A stretch of 64,000 bases of DNA. Origin: an uncultured Parabacteroides sp. Lineage in GTDB: Bacteria; Bacteroidota; Bacteroidia; Bacteroidales; Tannerellaceae. Below the pieces are notes generated by a model, which did no database searches, had not been told where the DNA came from, and saw only the letters and a list, made by a program, of their open reading frames with translations. The position numbers and the translations under genes were made by a program. Where the stretch lies: the NCBI GenBank assembly GCA_900552465.1, contig URZO01000012.1:1-64000 (forward strand), read 5' to 3'. Positions 1 to 7,713 of the stretch are shown piece by piece (position 1 is the stretch's first letter; every line of letters begins with the position of its first letter).

Positions 1-45
1 GGCCCATCTCCGCCTGGAGTGAGCCTCCATTCGGGAAACCCGCTG

Positions 46-74
46 TTGACAAGCCCCTCGATCGGACGTACAAT
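46..74 (+). promoter_or_regulatory. Sigma70-type promoter for kal
   Basis: TTGACA at 46-51 and TACAAT at 69-74 are separated by 17 bp, close to the housekeeping consensus. The start codon of the ammonia-lyase gene follows at 140, preceded by a GGAG-type ribosome binding site near 126-129. No gene can be recognised in bases 1-45. Confidence 0.75.
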
Positions 75-139
75 AGGTAGGGAATTCCGGTTCCATTTTT
101 CGTCTTCTTTCACAAAATACGTTTAGGAGTGGAATTGAC

Positions 140-541
140 ATGGAAGAGAAGAAGTATACTTCGCTGATCCGCCTGCGCATGTCCGCGAAGGACGCACACT
201 ATGGCGGCAACTTGGTGGACGGCGCGCATATGGTGCACCTGTTCGGCGATGTGGCCACCGAGTTGCTGATCCAGTGTGACGGCGACGAGGGCCTGTTCTG
301 TGCCTACAACAACATTGAGTTTAAGGCCCCGGTCTACGCCGGCGACTTCATCGAGGCCTACGGTGAGATCACCCACATCGGCAACACCTCCCGCAAGATG
401 AAGTTTGAGGCCCGCAAGGTGGCCGTGCCCCGCCCTGACATCAGCGACTCCGCCGCCGATTTCCTGGCTGAGCCCATCGTGGTGGCCGTGGCCGAGGGTA
501 CCTGCGTGACCCCCAAGAAGTGCCAGCGCATCCCTCACTAA
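140..541 (+). CDS. kal: 3-aminobutyryl-CoA ammonia-lyase (hotdog fold)
   Basis: This 133-residue protein matches the small hotdog-fold enzyme that removes ammonia from L-3-aminobutyryl-CoA to give crotonyl-CoA in anaerobic lysine fermentation, on the route to butyrate in the cytoplasm. The recognisable family sequence is the N-terminal MEEKKYTSLIRLRMS, the HYGGNLVDGAH segment, and the APVYAGDFIEAYGEI strand typical of hotdog thioesterase-like folds. Length is normal for the family. In lysine fermenters kal usually sits with kamA/kamDE/kce/kdd. Here it has its own promoter (46-74) and terminator (561-599), so it is a single-gene unit at the window edge, and any partner genes would lie to the left. 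Assignment rests on recognition of the family sequence. Confidence 0.85.
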   Translation: MEEKKYTSLIRLRMSAKDAHYGGNLVDGAHMVHLFGDVATELLIQCDGDEGLFCAYNNIEFKAPVYAGDFIEAYGEITHIGNTSRKMKFEARKVAVPRPDISDSAADFLAEPIVVAVAEGTCVTPKKCQRIPH

Positions 542-560
542 GTCCTTCCATACATCCAAA

Positions 561-599
561 AAGCAGCCCTGTCCGCCCTGCGGACGGGGTTGCTTTTTT
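561..599 (+). terminator. Intrinsic terminator after kal
   Basis: A 15-bp stem (561-575 with 581-595, two G-U wobbles) with a 5-nt loop runs into a T tract at 594-599. It lies 20 bp after the kal stop codon. Confidence 0.85.
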
Positions 600-627
600 G
601 CGGCAGGGGGGCCGCACAAATTCCGCG

Positions 628-656
628 TTGTCACCGCCCGGCCCTTGTGCTATAAT
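628..656 (+). promoter_or_regulatory. Sigma70-type promoter for ilvD
   Basis: TTGTCA at 628-633 and a perfect TATAAT at 651-656 have 17-bp spacing. The ribosome binding site AAGGAG at 686-691 and ATG at 701 follow. The leader of about 35-40 nt leaves no room for a T-box or leader-peptide attenuator, although branched-chain amino acid genes often have one. Confidence 0.8.
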
Positions 657-700
657 ACCACTATACTTTACCGCGTAAAATTGCGAAGGAGATTTTACTT

Positions 701-2362
701 ATGCGCAGCGACAACGTGACGAAGGGCGTGGAGCGCGCCCCCAACCGCTCCCTGTTCTACGCCCTGGGCTACACCAAGGAGGAGCTGGAGCGCCCCCTCA
801 TCGGCGTGGTGTGCTCCTACAACGAGATCGTCCCCGGCCACATGAACCTCGACAAGATCGCCGAGGCCGTCAAGGCGGGCGTCCGTGCCGCCGGAGGCAC
901 TCCGGTGGAGTTCCCCGCCATCGCCGTGTGCGACGGCATCGCCATGGGCCACATCGGCATGAAGTACTCCCTGGTCACCCGGGATCTCATTGCCGACTCC
1001 ACCGAGGCCATGGCCATCGCCCACCAGTTCGACGGGCTGGTGATGATCCCTAACTGCGACAAGAACGTGCCCGGCCTGCTCATGGCCGCCGCACGGGTGA
1101 ACGTCCCCACCATCTTCTGCTCCGGCGGCCCCATGCTGGCCGGGCGGCTGGAGGACGGACGCCGCTCCTGCCTGAGCCACATGTTTGAGGCGGTCGGGGC
1201 CTATAAGGCTGGCAGGCTGGACGAGGCGGGCGTGGAGGACTATGAGAACAACGCATGCCCCACCTGTGGCTCTTGCTCCGGCATGTATACCGCCAACTCC
1301 ATGAACTGCCTCACCGAGGCCATCGGTATGGGCCTGCGGGGCAACGGCACCATCCCTGCCGTGTGGTCGGCCCGGCTGCGCCTGGCCAAGCATGCCGGTA
1401 TGCAGATCATGGAGCTGGTGGCGAAAAACATCCGCCCCCGGGACATCATGACCCCCGCCGCCTTCCACAACGCCGAGACAGTGGACATGGCCCTGGGCTG
1501 CTCCACAAACACCATGCTCCACCTGCCCGCCATCGCCCACGAGTGCGGCATCGAGCTGGATCTGGATCTGTCCAACGAGATCTCCTCCAAAACCCCCAAC
1601 CTGTGCCATCTTGCCCCCGCCGGGGATACCTATATGGAGGATCTGGAGGGCGCGGGCGGCGTGTACGCCGTCATGAAGGAGCTGACGAAGAAGGGCCTGC
1701 TGGACACCAGCGTGCTCACCTGCACCGGAAAGACCCTGGCCGAGAACCTGGAGGGCGTGGTCAACCGCAACCCTGAGCTGATCCGCCCCATCGAGAACCC
1801 CTACTCCGCCGACGGCGGCATCGCCGTGCTCAAGGGCAACCTGGCCCCCGAGGGCTGCGTGGTGAAGCGCTCCGCCGTGGCCCCTGAGATGATGCTCCAC
1901 ACCGGCCCCGCCCAGGTCTTCAACTCCGAGGAGGAGGCCATCGAGGCCATCTACGCCGGGAAGATCGTCCCCGGCGACGTGGTGGTGATCCGCTACGAGG
2001 GCCCCAAGGGCGGCCCGGGTATGCGTGAGATGCTCAACCCCACCTCCGCCATCTGCGGCATGGGGCTAGGCGAGTCGGTGGCCCTCATCACCGACGGCCG
2101 CTTCTCCGGCGCCACCCGCGGGGCCTCCATCGGCCACGTCTGCCCCGAGGCCGCCCAGGGCGGCCCCATCGGCCTGGTGGAGGAGGGGGACATCATTTCC
2201 ATCGACATCCCCGCCTGCAAAATCGAGCTCCAGGTGGACGAGGCCACCCTGGCCGCCCGGCGTGCCAAGTGGATCTGTCCCGAACCCAAGATCAAGACCG
2301 GCTATCTGGCCCGGTATGCAAAACTGGTCACCTCCGCCGCCCGGGGCGCCGTTCTGGAATAA
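701..2362 (+). CDS. ilvD: Dihydroxy-acid dehydratase
   Basis: This cytoplasmic Fe-S enzyme converts 2,3-dihydroxy-isovalerate and its isoleucine-pathway homologue to the 2-keto acids, the third step of branched-chain amino acid synthesis. The 553-residue length is normal. Visible IlvD/Edd family signatures are CDKNVPGLLMAAARVNVPT near residues 122-140 with a cluster Cys, CPTCGSCSGMYTANSMNCL near 186-204 with further Cys ligands, and a C-terminal ITDGRFSGATRGASIGHV substrate-binding motif. The ATG at 701 has AAGGAG ten bases upstream. It stands alone between its own promoter and a strong terminator and is convergent with the DUF975 gene. High GC creates a long open frame on the opposite strand, which I do not consider coding. 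Confidence 0.96.
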   Translation: MRSDNVTKGVERAPNRSLFYALGYTKEELERPLIGVVCSYNEIVPGHMNLDKIAEAVKAGVRAAGGTPVEFPAIAVCDGIAMGHIGMKYSLVTRDLIADSTEAMAIAHQFDGLVMIPNCDKNVPGLLMAAARVNVPTIFCSGGPMLAGRLEDGRRSCLSHMFEAVGAYKAGRLDEAGVEDYENNACPTCGSCSGMYTANSMNCLTEAIGMGLRGNGTIPAVWSARLRLAKHAGMQIMELVAKNIRPRDIMTPAAFHNAETVDMALGCSTNTMLHLPAIAHECGIELDLDLSNEISSKTPNLCHLAPAGDTYMEDLEGAGGVYAVMKELTKKGLLDTSVLTCTGKTLAENLEGVVNRNPELIRPIENPYSADGGIAVLKGNLAPEGCVVKRSAVAPEMMLHTGPAQVFNSEEEAIEAIYAGKIVPGDVVVIRYEGPKGGPGMREMLNPTSAICGMGLGESVALITDGRFSGATRGASIGHVCPEAAQGGPIGLVEEGDIISIDIPACKIELQVDEATLAARRAKWICPEPKIKTGYLARYAKLVTSAARGAVLE

Positions 2363-2363
2363 C

Positions 2364-2402
2364 CAAAAGCTCCCTCGGGGTCAAACCCCGAGGGAGCTTT
2401 TG
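2364..2402. terminator. Bidirectional terminator between ilvD and the DUF975 gene
   Basis: A perfect 17-bp stem (2364-2380 with 2386-2402) with a 5-nt loop carries an A run on its left arm and a T run on its right arm. It can therefore end both the ilvD transcript and the convergent leftward transcript, whose stop codon is at 2404-2406. Confidence 0.9.
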
Positions 2403-2403
2403 A

Positions 2404-3339
2404 TTATAGTTCCGGAGTGTTGTTGCCGTAGGGGCTCTGGTAGCCGCCTGGGCCGTTGTTCTCCCGGTAGGAGAGGGAGCCATGGGTCACCCAGTCGTAG
2501 AAGTTGGCCTCCGTGCCGTTCATGTAGGGGTTGAGCCACAGGCTGAACGCCCCCGCAGCCACCGTACCCAGCAATGTGCCCAGAGCGGGGCTGAACAGCG
2601 TGCCCAGGCCGATCCCCACCAGCTCCACCAACGCCACCAGGAGGAGCCAGCCGAAAAAGGACCAGTCTAAAATGAACAGCTCCCCCTTCCACCCCTTCAT
2701 CGCCTGCTTGCTCTGAGTGATGGATTCCAATGCGCCCATCTCGGGGTGATCCAGCAGAAAATAGGTGGCCAGGCGGTAGCGGTAACTGAAAATGACCATC
2801 ATCACCATACCGCCGATGAGCAGAAGGATGGCCAGCATCATCAGCCCCATGCTCCCCAGCAGGGCGGCAAGGATCATCACCACCATATAGGGCACCATGA
2901 ACAGCAGGCCCCACAGGCTGAGGAAAATGGAGGTCAGCAGACTGACCAGAATAGCCCGGCCCAGGGCTGCAAAGCCGTCAAACAGCCGCCGGTAGCCCGG
3001 CTGCTCCCCCCGCGCCATCCGCAGGGCGTAGGATGCATAGCCGAAGTTCATCACCCAGAAGTATACATTGAGCAGCAGCGAAACCAGCATATACACTGCC
3101 ACCATACCGGGCGACAGCAGACTCTTGAAGATGAACATCGGGTCGTAGGCCCCGTCCAGCAGGTACAGATATGCCGTATAGAGCGCATCATAGATCGGGT
3201 TTGTCAGCACAAGTCCCACCAGATAGCTCACTCCAGTGGTCAACAGGACAAAGACCAGGGTCACCAGCATGGGGTTGGGGTTGGTATTCCGCATGGCTGC
3301 CTTGGCCAGCCGTTTCGCCTCGGGTCGGTTGAAGCCCAT
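2404..3339 (-). CDS. DUF975 family integral membrane protein
   Basis: The 311-residue protein has a basic N terminus (residues 1-22) followed by hydrophobic segments at about 24-46, 78-97, 128-148, 150-188 and 225-265. The stretch ESITQSKQAMKGWKGELFIL near 205-224, followed by an amphipathic LDWSFFGWLLL, is the recognisable DUF975 signature. The C-terminal tail is polar and rich in Asn, Gly and Pro. Function is unknown; the family is common in clostridia and lactobacilli. It lies 50 bp downstream of the histidine kinase gene on the same strand and has its own promoter overlapping the end of that gene (3376-3404). The position suggests a membrane or envelope target linked to the two-component system, but that is inference. 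Confidence 0.85.
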   Translation of the reverse strand: MGFNRPEAKRLAKAAMRNTNPNPMLVTLVFVLLTTGVSYLVGLVLTNPIYDALYTAYLYLLDGAYDPMFIFKSLLSPGMVAVYMLVSLLLNVYFWVMNFGYASYALRMARGEQPGYRRLFDGFAALGRAILVSLLTSIFLSLWGLLFMVPYMVVMILAALLGSMGLMMLAILLLIGGMVMMVIFSYRYRLATYFLLDHPEMGALESITQSKQAMKGWKGELFILDWSFFGWLLLVALVELVGIGLGTLFSPALGTLLGTVAAGAFSLWLNPYMNGTEANFYDWVTHGSLSYRENNGPGGYQSPYGNNTPEL

Positions 3340-3375
3340 CGCGATCCCTCACATTCTCATTTTATTTGTGAAGAT

Positions 3376-3404
3376 ATCATATCATACCGCTAGACTGATT
3401 GCAA
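3376..3404 (-). promoter_or_regulatory. Probable sigma70-type promoter for the DUF975 gene
   Basis: On the minus strand TTGCAA (3399-3404) and TATGAT (3376-3381) are 17 bp apart. The -35 lies inside the 3' end of the histidine kinase gene. A GAGGG ribosome binding site precedes the ATG at 3339. Confidence 0.55.
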
Positions 3405-5012
3405 GGCCGGCAGCTCCATCCAGATCCGCACGCCTCCCGCCCGGTTCTCCGCCCAGCAGGTCCCCCCGTGGGCTGCTGCCGCCGTCCTGACAATGGCCAG
3501 CCCCAGCCCCGTACCCCCAGTAGTGCGGCTGCGGGCCGCATCCCCCCGGTAGAATGGCTCAAACAGGTGGGCCAGCTCCCGGGTGGTGAGACTGGGGCCG
3601 TCGTTGTCCACCGCCAAGCGGAGCCAGCCGCCTACCCGTTCCAGCCGCACCGACACCGCGCCCCCCTCCGGCGTATACCGCAGGGCATTGGAGGCCAGGT
3701 TTTCCACCGCGCTCTCCAGCCGTGCCCGGTCGCCGAATACCTGTCCAGGCTCCAGATTCAGCTTCAGGTGGAGCCCCTTTCGCTCCAGTGGGAGGGCCAG
3801 CCGGTCAAAGACCGCCCGCACCAGGGCGTCCATCGCCAGCACCTCCCGGTGCAGCGCCCCGCCCTCCTCCATGCGGGAGAGCTCCAGCAGGCTGCCCACC
3901 AGAGCGGCCATGCGGTCGCTCTCGTCCAGCACCACATCCAGGTATTCCCCCCGCCGGGCCGGGGCAATGTCCTCCCTCAGCGCCTCCGCGTGGGTGCGGA
4001 GCACCGCAAGGGGGGTCTTCAGCTCATGGGCCGCCGCCCGGGTGAAGGCCCGTTCCCGCTCCAACGTTTCCCGCTGGCGGCGGTCCGTAAAGACGGCCAT
4101 GCCCACCGCTGCCAGCAGCGTGAGCACTGCTGTGGGCCCCTGCCCCCTCAGGGCTACACGCAGAGGATTGCAGGTATATGCGGTGGCGACGATGATCTCC
4201 CCATCACTCATGGGGGCGCACTCACTGCCGTCAGACGATATGGAAACACGGCTCGTTGTGGGGGTGTCGCCGCCCAGCAGCGCATCCAGGCTTGTCTCTG
4301 CCGCCCGGAAGGTTTGTAACAGCTCCCGTGGGGAGGCCGACACGCCTACCAACGCAGAATTCAACTGAACCCCGTCGAACCGGAGCGTAACTAACTCCCT
4401 ACCGTCGAAAAATCCGCTGTCAGTGTCCACCAAGGTGATCTCCCGGTCAGCATAGCAGTAGGTGAGCCTCTGAGGATAGATGACCTCCCGCTTCTCGTCC
4501 ACCACCCCCACCACCTCGCAGTAGAGTCCCCCGGTCTCCAGCTCCTCATAGAATCCACCGGCTGTGCCAAAAAAATTTCCAAGGCCCGGTTCGGCCCGCA
4601 ACCGCTCAGCCAGCGAGAGCTGTTCTTCCTCGCTCAGCACCGGGTCCAACAGAAGGCTCCAGGTATAAACCCCCGTCCCAATGGGACTGGCTGTCCCCAT
4701 AGCCATGGGCCGCCGGGCCAGCTCCCTGCCCCTACGATCATACACCCGTGTCTGCGTGATACCGCCGATGGAATACAGCGGCTCTTCCATCAGCCGCCAA
4801 GTCAAAATCACCGGCTTTTTTTTCTCCGCCGCAGATCCATTCCAGATCTCGGAATACTGGTACTCCACAGACCACCGGTACGACTGCATAGATGCCCCCA
4901 TGCGTGCGCTCTGCCCCTCGGAATTGAGCCACAGCAGCACCAGCATCATCCCAAGCCAGAGGGCTGAAAACATTGGAAGCGTCCCTTTGAACAACCGTCT
5001 AATCCGCCCCAT
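3390..5012 (-). CDS. Sensor histidine kinase, two-component system
   Basis: A 540-residue membrane sensor kinase. A transmembrane segment at about residues 12-30, an extracytoplasmic sensor region of roughly 250 residues and a second hydrophobic segment near 290-308 precede the cytoplasmic kinase core. The phospho-acceptor motif RAAAHELKTPLAV puts the conserved His at about residue 329. The N box (ENLASNALRYTPEGG), the D box (VDNDGPSL), a FEPFYRGD motif and the G box (GTGLGLAI) complete the ATPase domain. The start overlaps the stop of the upstream response regulator by 14 bases, so the two are translationally coupled. The sensor region is not recognised and the stimulus is unknown; envelope stress is a guess only. 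Confidence 0.93.
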   Translation of the reverse strand: MGRIRRLFKGTLPMFSALWLGMMLVLLWLNSEGQSARMGASMQSYRWSVEYQYSEIWNGSAAEKKKPVILTWRLMEEPLYSIGGITQTRVYDRRGRELARRPMAMGTASPIGTGVYTWSLLLDPVLSEEEQLSLAERLRAEPGLGNFFGTAGGFYEELETGGLYCEVVGVVDEKREVIYPQRLTYCYADREITLVDTDSGFFDGRELVTLRFDGVQLNSALVGVSASPRELLQTFRAAETSLDALLGGDTPTTSRVSISSDGSECAPMSDGEIIVATAYTCNPLRVALRGQGPTAVLTLLAAVGMAVFTDRRQRETLERERAFTRAAAHELKTPLAVLRTHAEALREDIAPARRGEYLDVVLDESDRMAALVGSLLELSRMEEGGALHREVLAMDALVRAVFDRLALPLERKGLHLKLNLEPGQVFGDRARLESAVENLASNALRYTPEGGAVSVRLERVGGWLRLAVDNDGPSLTTRELAHLFEPFYRGDAARSRTTGGTGLGLAIVRTAAAAHGGTCWAENRAGGVRIWMELPALQSV

Positions 5013-5682
5013 GCTGCTCCCCCTCCAGCTTGTAGCCTACCTTGAAGACCGTCCTGATCTGTTTTCCCGCCGGGCCGAGGGCGGCGCGGAGGACCTTGAT
5101 CCGGCCGTCCACCGCCCGGTCTCCCCCCTCGAAGTCGATGCCCCACACCTTGTCCAGAAGCTGCTCCCGGCGGAGCACCTGGCCCTTGTTGCGCATCAGG
5201 CAGAGCAGCAGCTCGTACTCTCTGGGCGGGAGGGCCACCAGACGGCCGCCCACCGTGCAGGCCCGGCGGCCCGGCTCCAGGGTGATCGCCCCGCAGGCGA
5301 GTGTCTCCGCGCCCCCTCCCCGGCTGCGGCGGATAAGCGCCTCGGTTTTGGCCAGCAGCACCGCCAGGGAGAAGGGCTTGGTCACATAGTCGTCCGCCCC
5401 CAGGGCATACCCCCGGAGCACATCCTTCTCTCCCCCCAGGGCAGTGAGAAACAGAATGGGCACGCCGCTGCCCTCCCGCACCGCCCGGCAAACTGCAAAT
5501 CCGTCCAGGTTGGGCATGAGCACGTCCAGCAGCACCGCGTCATAGTCCCGCTCCCGCAGCCGCTCCAGGGCCTCCTCTCCGTCCTTTGCCAGCGCACAGG
5601 TCAGCCCGTGGGCGGTAAAGTAGTCCCGGATGATGGTGCGCAGACGCGCCTCGTCCTCCGCCACCAGAATGTGCGCCTCCAC
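4999..5682 (-). CDS. OmpR-family response regulator
   Basis: The 227-residue protein has a receiver domain (about residues 3-115) with acidic pocket AEDE, phospho-acceptor Asp at about 53 in LLDVLMPNLDG, Thr/Lys switch residues in FLTALGG and VTKPF, and a C-terminal winged-helix DNA-binding domain (about 128-223; PPREYELLLCLMRNKGQVLRREQLL). The start is GTG at 5682 behind a GGGGGGA purine run. It forms an operon with the histidine kinase (14-base overlap). A -10-like TATACT lies at 5705-5710 but I see no good -35. The gene ends about 90 bases before the junction with Bacteroidota DNA, so its upstream neighbour is lost. Confidence 0.95.
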   Translation of the reverse strand: MEAHILVAEDEARLRTIIRDYFTAHGLTCALAKDGEEALERLRERDYDAVLLDVLMPNLDGFAVCRAVREGSGVPILFLTALGGEKDVLRGYALGADDYVTKPFSLAVLLAKTEALIRRSRGGGAETLACGAITLEPGRRACTVGGRLVALPPREYELLLCLMRNKGQVLRREQLLDKVWGIDFEGGDRAVDGRIKVLRAALGPAGKQIRTVFKVGYKLEGEQHGAD

Positions 5683-5734
5683 GGCTGTCCCCCCTTTCCA
5701 TGACAGTATAGCACACAGATGTGCCGAACGGATG

Positions 5735-5769
5735 CCGAAGGCCCCGGAGCTTTGCTCCGGGGCCTTCGG
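5735..5769. repeat. Perfect 16-bp inverted repeat at the junction of two genomes
   Basis: The arms 5735-5750 and 5754-5769 are exact reverse complements with a 3-nt TTT loop and are GC-rich, so they belong to the clostridial side by composition. No T tract follows on either strand, so it is not a convincing intrinsic terminator in this context. The last base of the stem abuts the first base that still matches greA. Confidence 0.85.
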
Positions 5770-5771
5770 TG
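5770..5771. other. Junction of clostridial and Bacteroidota DNA (probable assembly chimera)
   Basis: To the left, gene content, GC-rich codons, Shine-Dalgarno sites and sigma70 promoters are clostridial. To the right everything is Bacteroidota-like. The greA frame matches its family up to residue 131 (APIAQGLMG-type end) and then runs into unrelated sequence antisense to the response regulator. No integrase, insertion sequence or target duplication is present at the join. Confidence 0.88.
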
Positions 5772-6163
5772 CCCATCAGCCCCTGTGCAATCGGAGTACT
5801 GACTGCAATCTTTCCTTCTTTCAGGTTCGCTTCCGAATCAGAAACCAATGTATATGTCATAACTGCATTATTCTTCGTATTCTTGATCTTCACCTTGTTC
5901 AGAATCTGAACTTCGTCAGTCTGCACACGAGTTTCGTCTATCAGGCGAGCATTGGAGATCAGTCCTTTCAACTGAGCAAGTTTCGCCTCCATGATACCTT
6001 GTGCTTCTTTTGCAGCGTCATATTCTGCATTTTCAGACAAATCACCTTTGTCACGGGCTTCTGCAATCTGGGCAGATATTTCCGGACGCTTTACGGTTTC
6101 CAGATAATTGATTTCAGATAAAATCTTATCATAACCATCTTTCGTCATATAGCTTACTGCCAT
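5771..6163 (-). CDS. greA: Transcription elongation factor GreA, 3' end missing
   Basis: GreA rescues backtracked RNA polymerase by stimulating transcript cleavage through the secondary channel. Residues 1-131 are present: an N-terminal coiled coil (about 8-75) with the acidic tip motif ARDKGDLSENAEYDAAKEAQ, and most of the C-terminal FKBP-like domain, ending in STPIAQGLMG. Family members are about 155 residues, so roughly the last 25 are absent because the contig switches genome here. The open frame continues to 5540 but that tail is not GreA. AGGAGG-like bases lie upstream of the ATG. Its leader holds a promoter (6275-6306) followed by a terminator-like hairpin (6213-6249). Confidence 0.93.
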
Positions 6164-6212
6164 ACTAAATCCTCCTATTTCTTTAAAATGTTATTATTGA
6201 TTACCACATAAT

Positions 6213-6249
6213 AAAAAAAGAATCCCGACCAACAACTTGGCCGGAACTC
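6213..6249 (-). terminator. Terminator-like hairpin in the greA leader
   Basis: Read on the minus strand, a 13-bp stem with G-U pairs (6249-6237 with 6232-6220) and a 4-nt loop is followed by seven T residues (6219-6213). It lies between the only recognisable greA promoter and the greA start codon. It could end the upstream lipoprotein transcript, attenuate greA, or both. Confidence 0.75.
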
Positions 6250-6274
6250 CTCTTTCTCATATTTTCAGACTTTG

Positions 6275-6306
6275 CAAAGATAAGCGATCTTTTTAATATC
6301 AACAAC
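6275..6306 (-). promoter_or_regulatory. Bacteroidota-type promoter for greA
   Basis: The minus-strand -7 box TATCTTTG (6275-6282) matches TAnnTTTG, and TTGTTG (6301-6306) lies 18 bp upstream as a -33 element. The expected start site near 6268 lies just upstream of the hairpin at 6213-6249. Confidence 0.65.
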
Positions 6307-6356
6307 CTTTACAAAATGCTTTATAACATATAAATCTGAATGTTAGCAACCGTACC

Positions 6357-7517
6357 TTAAAGTACAGCTTTCACATCCGCTTCCAGTTTTCTCACATCGT
6401 CGACACGCTTAACCAGATTTCCTTTGCGGTCAAGAATGAAAATTGCGGGCAGTTGCTTTACGTTGTATAGACCTGCCACCTGGGAATAGACAGATTGCGG
6501 GTCACGAACACAAACCCACGGTAAGTTAGAGGCTCCGTTTCTCCAGAAATGAGAATCGCTATCCAAAGACACCTGATAGATTTCAAGCCCCCGGTCGTGA
6601 TATTTTGTATACAAATCACCCAATGTCATATTCAATGCCGGTGACCACTCTGTCTGGTAAGCGGTAAAGTTTATCAAAACAACTTTACCCGAAACGATAT
6701 CAGAAAGCTTCGTCATTTCTCCACGGGTATCAGGCAGTTCGATATCCAGGAAGGATATTTCTTTGGTTTCCACATTGCTATAGTCAACTGGCCGCTGGGC
6801 ACGCAGCACCTTCATCGACTGTAAAGTCAGGTTATAGAGGTGTTTGGAACGCGGGCTTTCCGGATAATAATGGTCATAGCTGGTAGCAACGGCACCATAG
6901 GCTTTTACATCATTCCGATCGTACAGGTCAAAGAACAACAAGCCGTCGATCTGCTGAAACAGTGCAAAATAAGCAGCCGTAGACATCGGAGCCGAATAAA
7001 TATATTTACGGGCAACTTCCTTATAAGCATCGGCGGCGGCCAACACTTTGGAACGGTAAGTCGTATCCGAAATCATCTTATCTTCATAATCTTTACGCAG
7101 ACGGCTGATAGCCTGGTTCGCATCCAATTGTGCCAACGTTATCGCTTTGATCGCTTTTGAGTTTTCAGAGCCTTCCACCGAATAGGATGTTGCAAATGCA
7201 CCGGCATCCGCCACAAAGGAAACCGTCTCTGTCGAATCTACAGAGAAATTGATCCACTGGTTATTCAAACGCAAACGATAAAAATCAGGATACTCCGGAC
7301 GTTTCTCCGTAAATTTGAACTTCCCTCCGGGAGCCAGTTTGATTGAGTCAAGCGTCACGACATTCGATATTCCGACATTTTCTAAATACATAAGCTGACC
7401 ATCCGCCCCGGAAACAACGCCCTTCACGGTAAATTCGGAAGAGTTGTTACAAGCCGAGAATAAGAACATGCACAGTCCTAATGCAGCCAACAATCGTGTG
7501 GATATTTGTTTCTTCAT
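6357..7517 (-). CDS. TlpA/AhpC-type thioredoxin-fold lipoprotein lacking the CxxC motif
   Basis: Starting at the ATG at 7517, the 386-residue product has a lipoprotein signal (hydrophobic stretch, then LFSAC lipobox), an N-terminal DUF4369-like beta domain (about residues 25-115), a helical middle, and a C-terminal thioredoxin-like domain (about 255-386). Where TlpA relatives have a CxxC motif after a FWASWC-like strand, this protein has NFTAYQTEWSPALN, with no cysteines, so it cannot do ordinary disulfide exchange. The later ATG is preferred over 7547 because a -7 box lies at 7545-7552. It is probably exported and membrane-anchored. Substrate and role are unknown. It is divergent from pnp. 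Confidence 0.82.
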   Translation of the reverse strand: MKKQISTRLLAALGLCMFLFSACNNSSEFTVKGVVSGADGQLMYLENVGISNVVTLDSIKLAPGGKFKFTEKRPEYPDFYRLRLNNQWINFSVDSTETVSFVADAGAFATSYSVEGSENSKAIKAITLAQLDANQAISRLRKDYEDKMISDTTYRSKVLAAADAYKEVARKYIYSAPMSTAAYFALFQQIDGLLFFDLYDRNDVKAYGAVATSYDHYYPESPRSKHLYNLTLQSMKVLRAQRPVDYSNVETKEISFLDIELPDTRGEMTKLSDIVSGKVVLINFTAYQTEWSPALNMTLGDLYTKYHDRGLEIYQVSLDSDSHFWRNGASNLPWVCVRDPQSVYSQVAGLYNVKQLPAIFILDRKGNLVKRVDDVRKLEADVKAVL

Positions 7518-7544
7518 TTCTTTACTTCTTGTTTTAATCCGCTG

Positions 7545-7552
7545 CAAATATA
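7545..7552 (-). promoter_or_regulatory. -7 box for the thioredoxin-fold lipoprotein gene
   Basis: TATATTTG on the minus strand matches TAnnTTTG and lies about 28 bases before the ATG at 7517. No clear -33 element was found. Confidence 0.5.
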
Positions 7553-7668
7553 CATTAATTTACAATTGTGGCACTATTATTCGCTAAATCTTCCCGCTAT
7601 TTTTCAAAAAAAGAACTTTTCTGATGTTTTTTATTTTCATTTTCACACGTTTACAGATAAACTTTCAT

Positions 7669-7676
7669 TACATTTG
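7669..7676 (+). promoter_or_regulatory. -7 box for pnp
   Basis: TACATTTG matches TAnnTTTG, 37 bases before the pnp start codon. The -33 region is weak. Confidence 0.5.
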
Positions 7677-7713
7677 CACCAATTTTTACAGATAGAAAAA
7701 TAAGAAAAAGATT

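Noticed and set aside
695..1900. A 401-residue frame opposite ilvD
   Set aside because: It is a GC-rich shadow of ilvD with a His/Gly-heavy composition and no family resemblance.
5540..6163. A 207-residue frame that looks like a GreA-regulator fusion
   Set aside because: The C-terminal 76 residues are antisense to the response regulator gene and cross the genome junction, so the fusion is an artefact.
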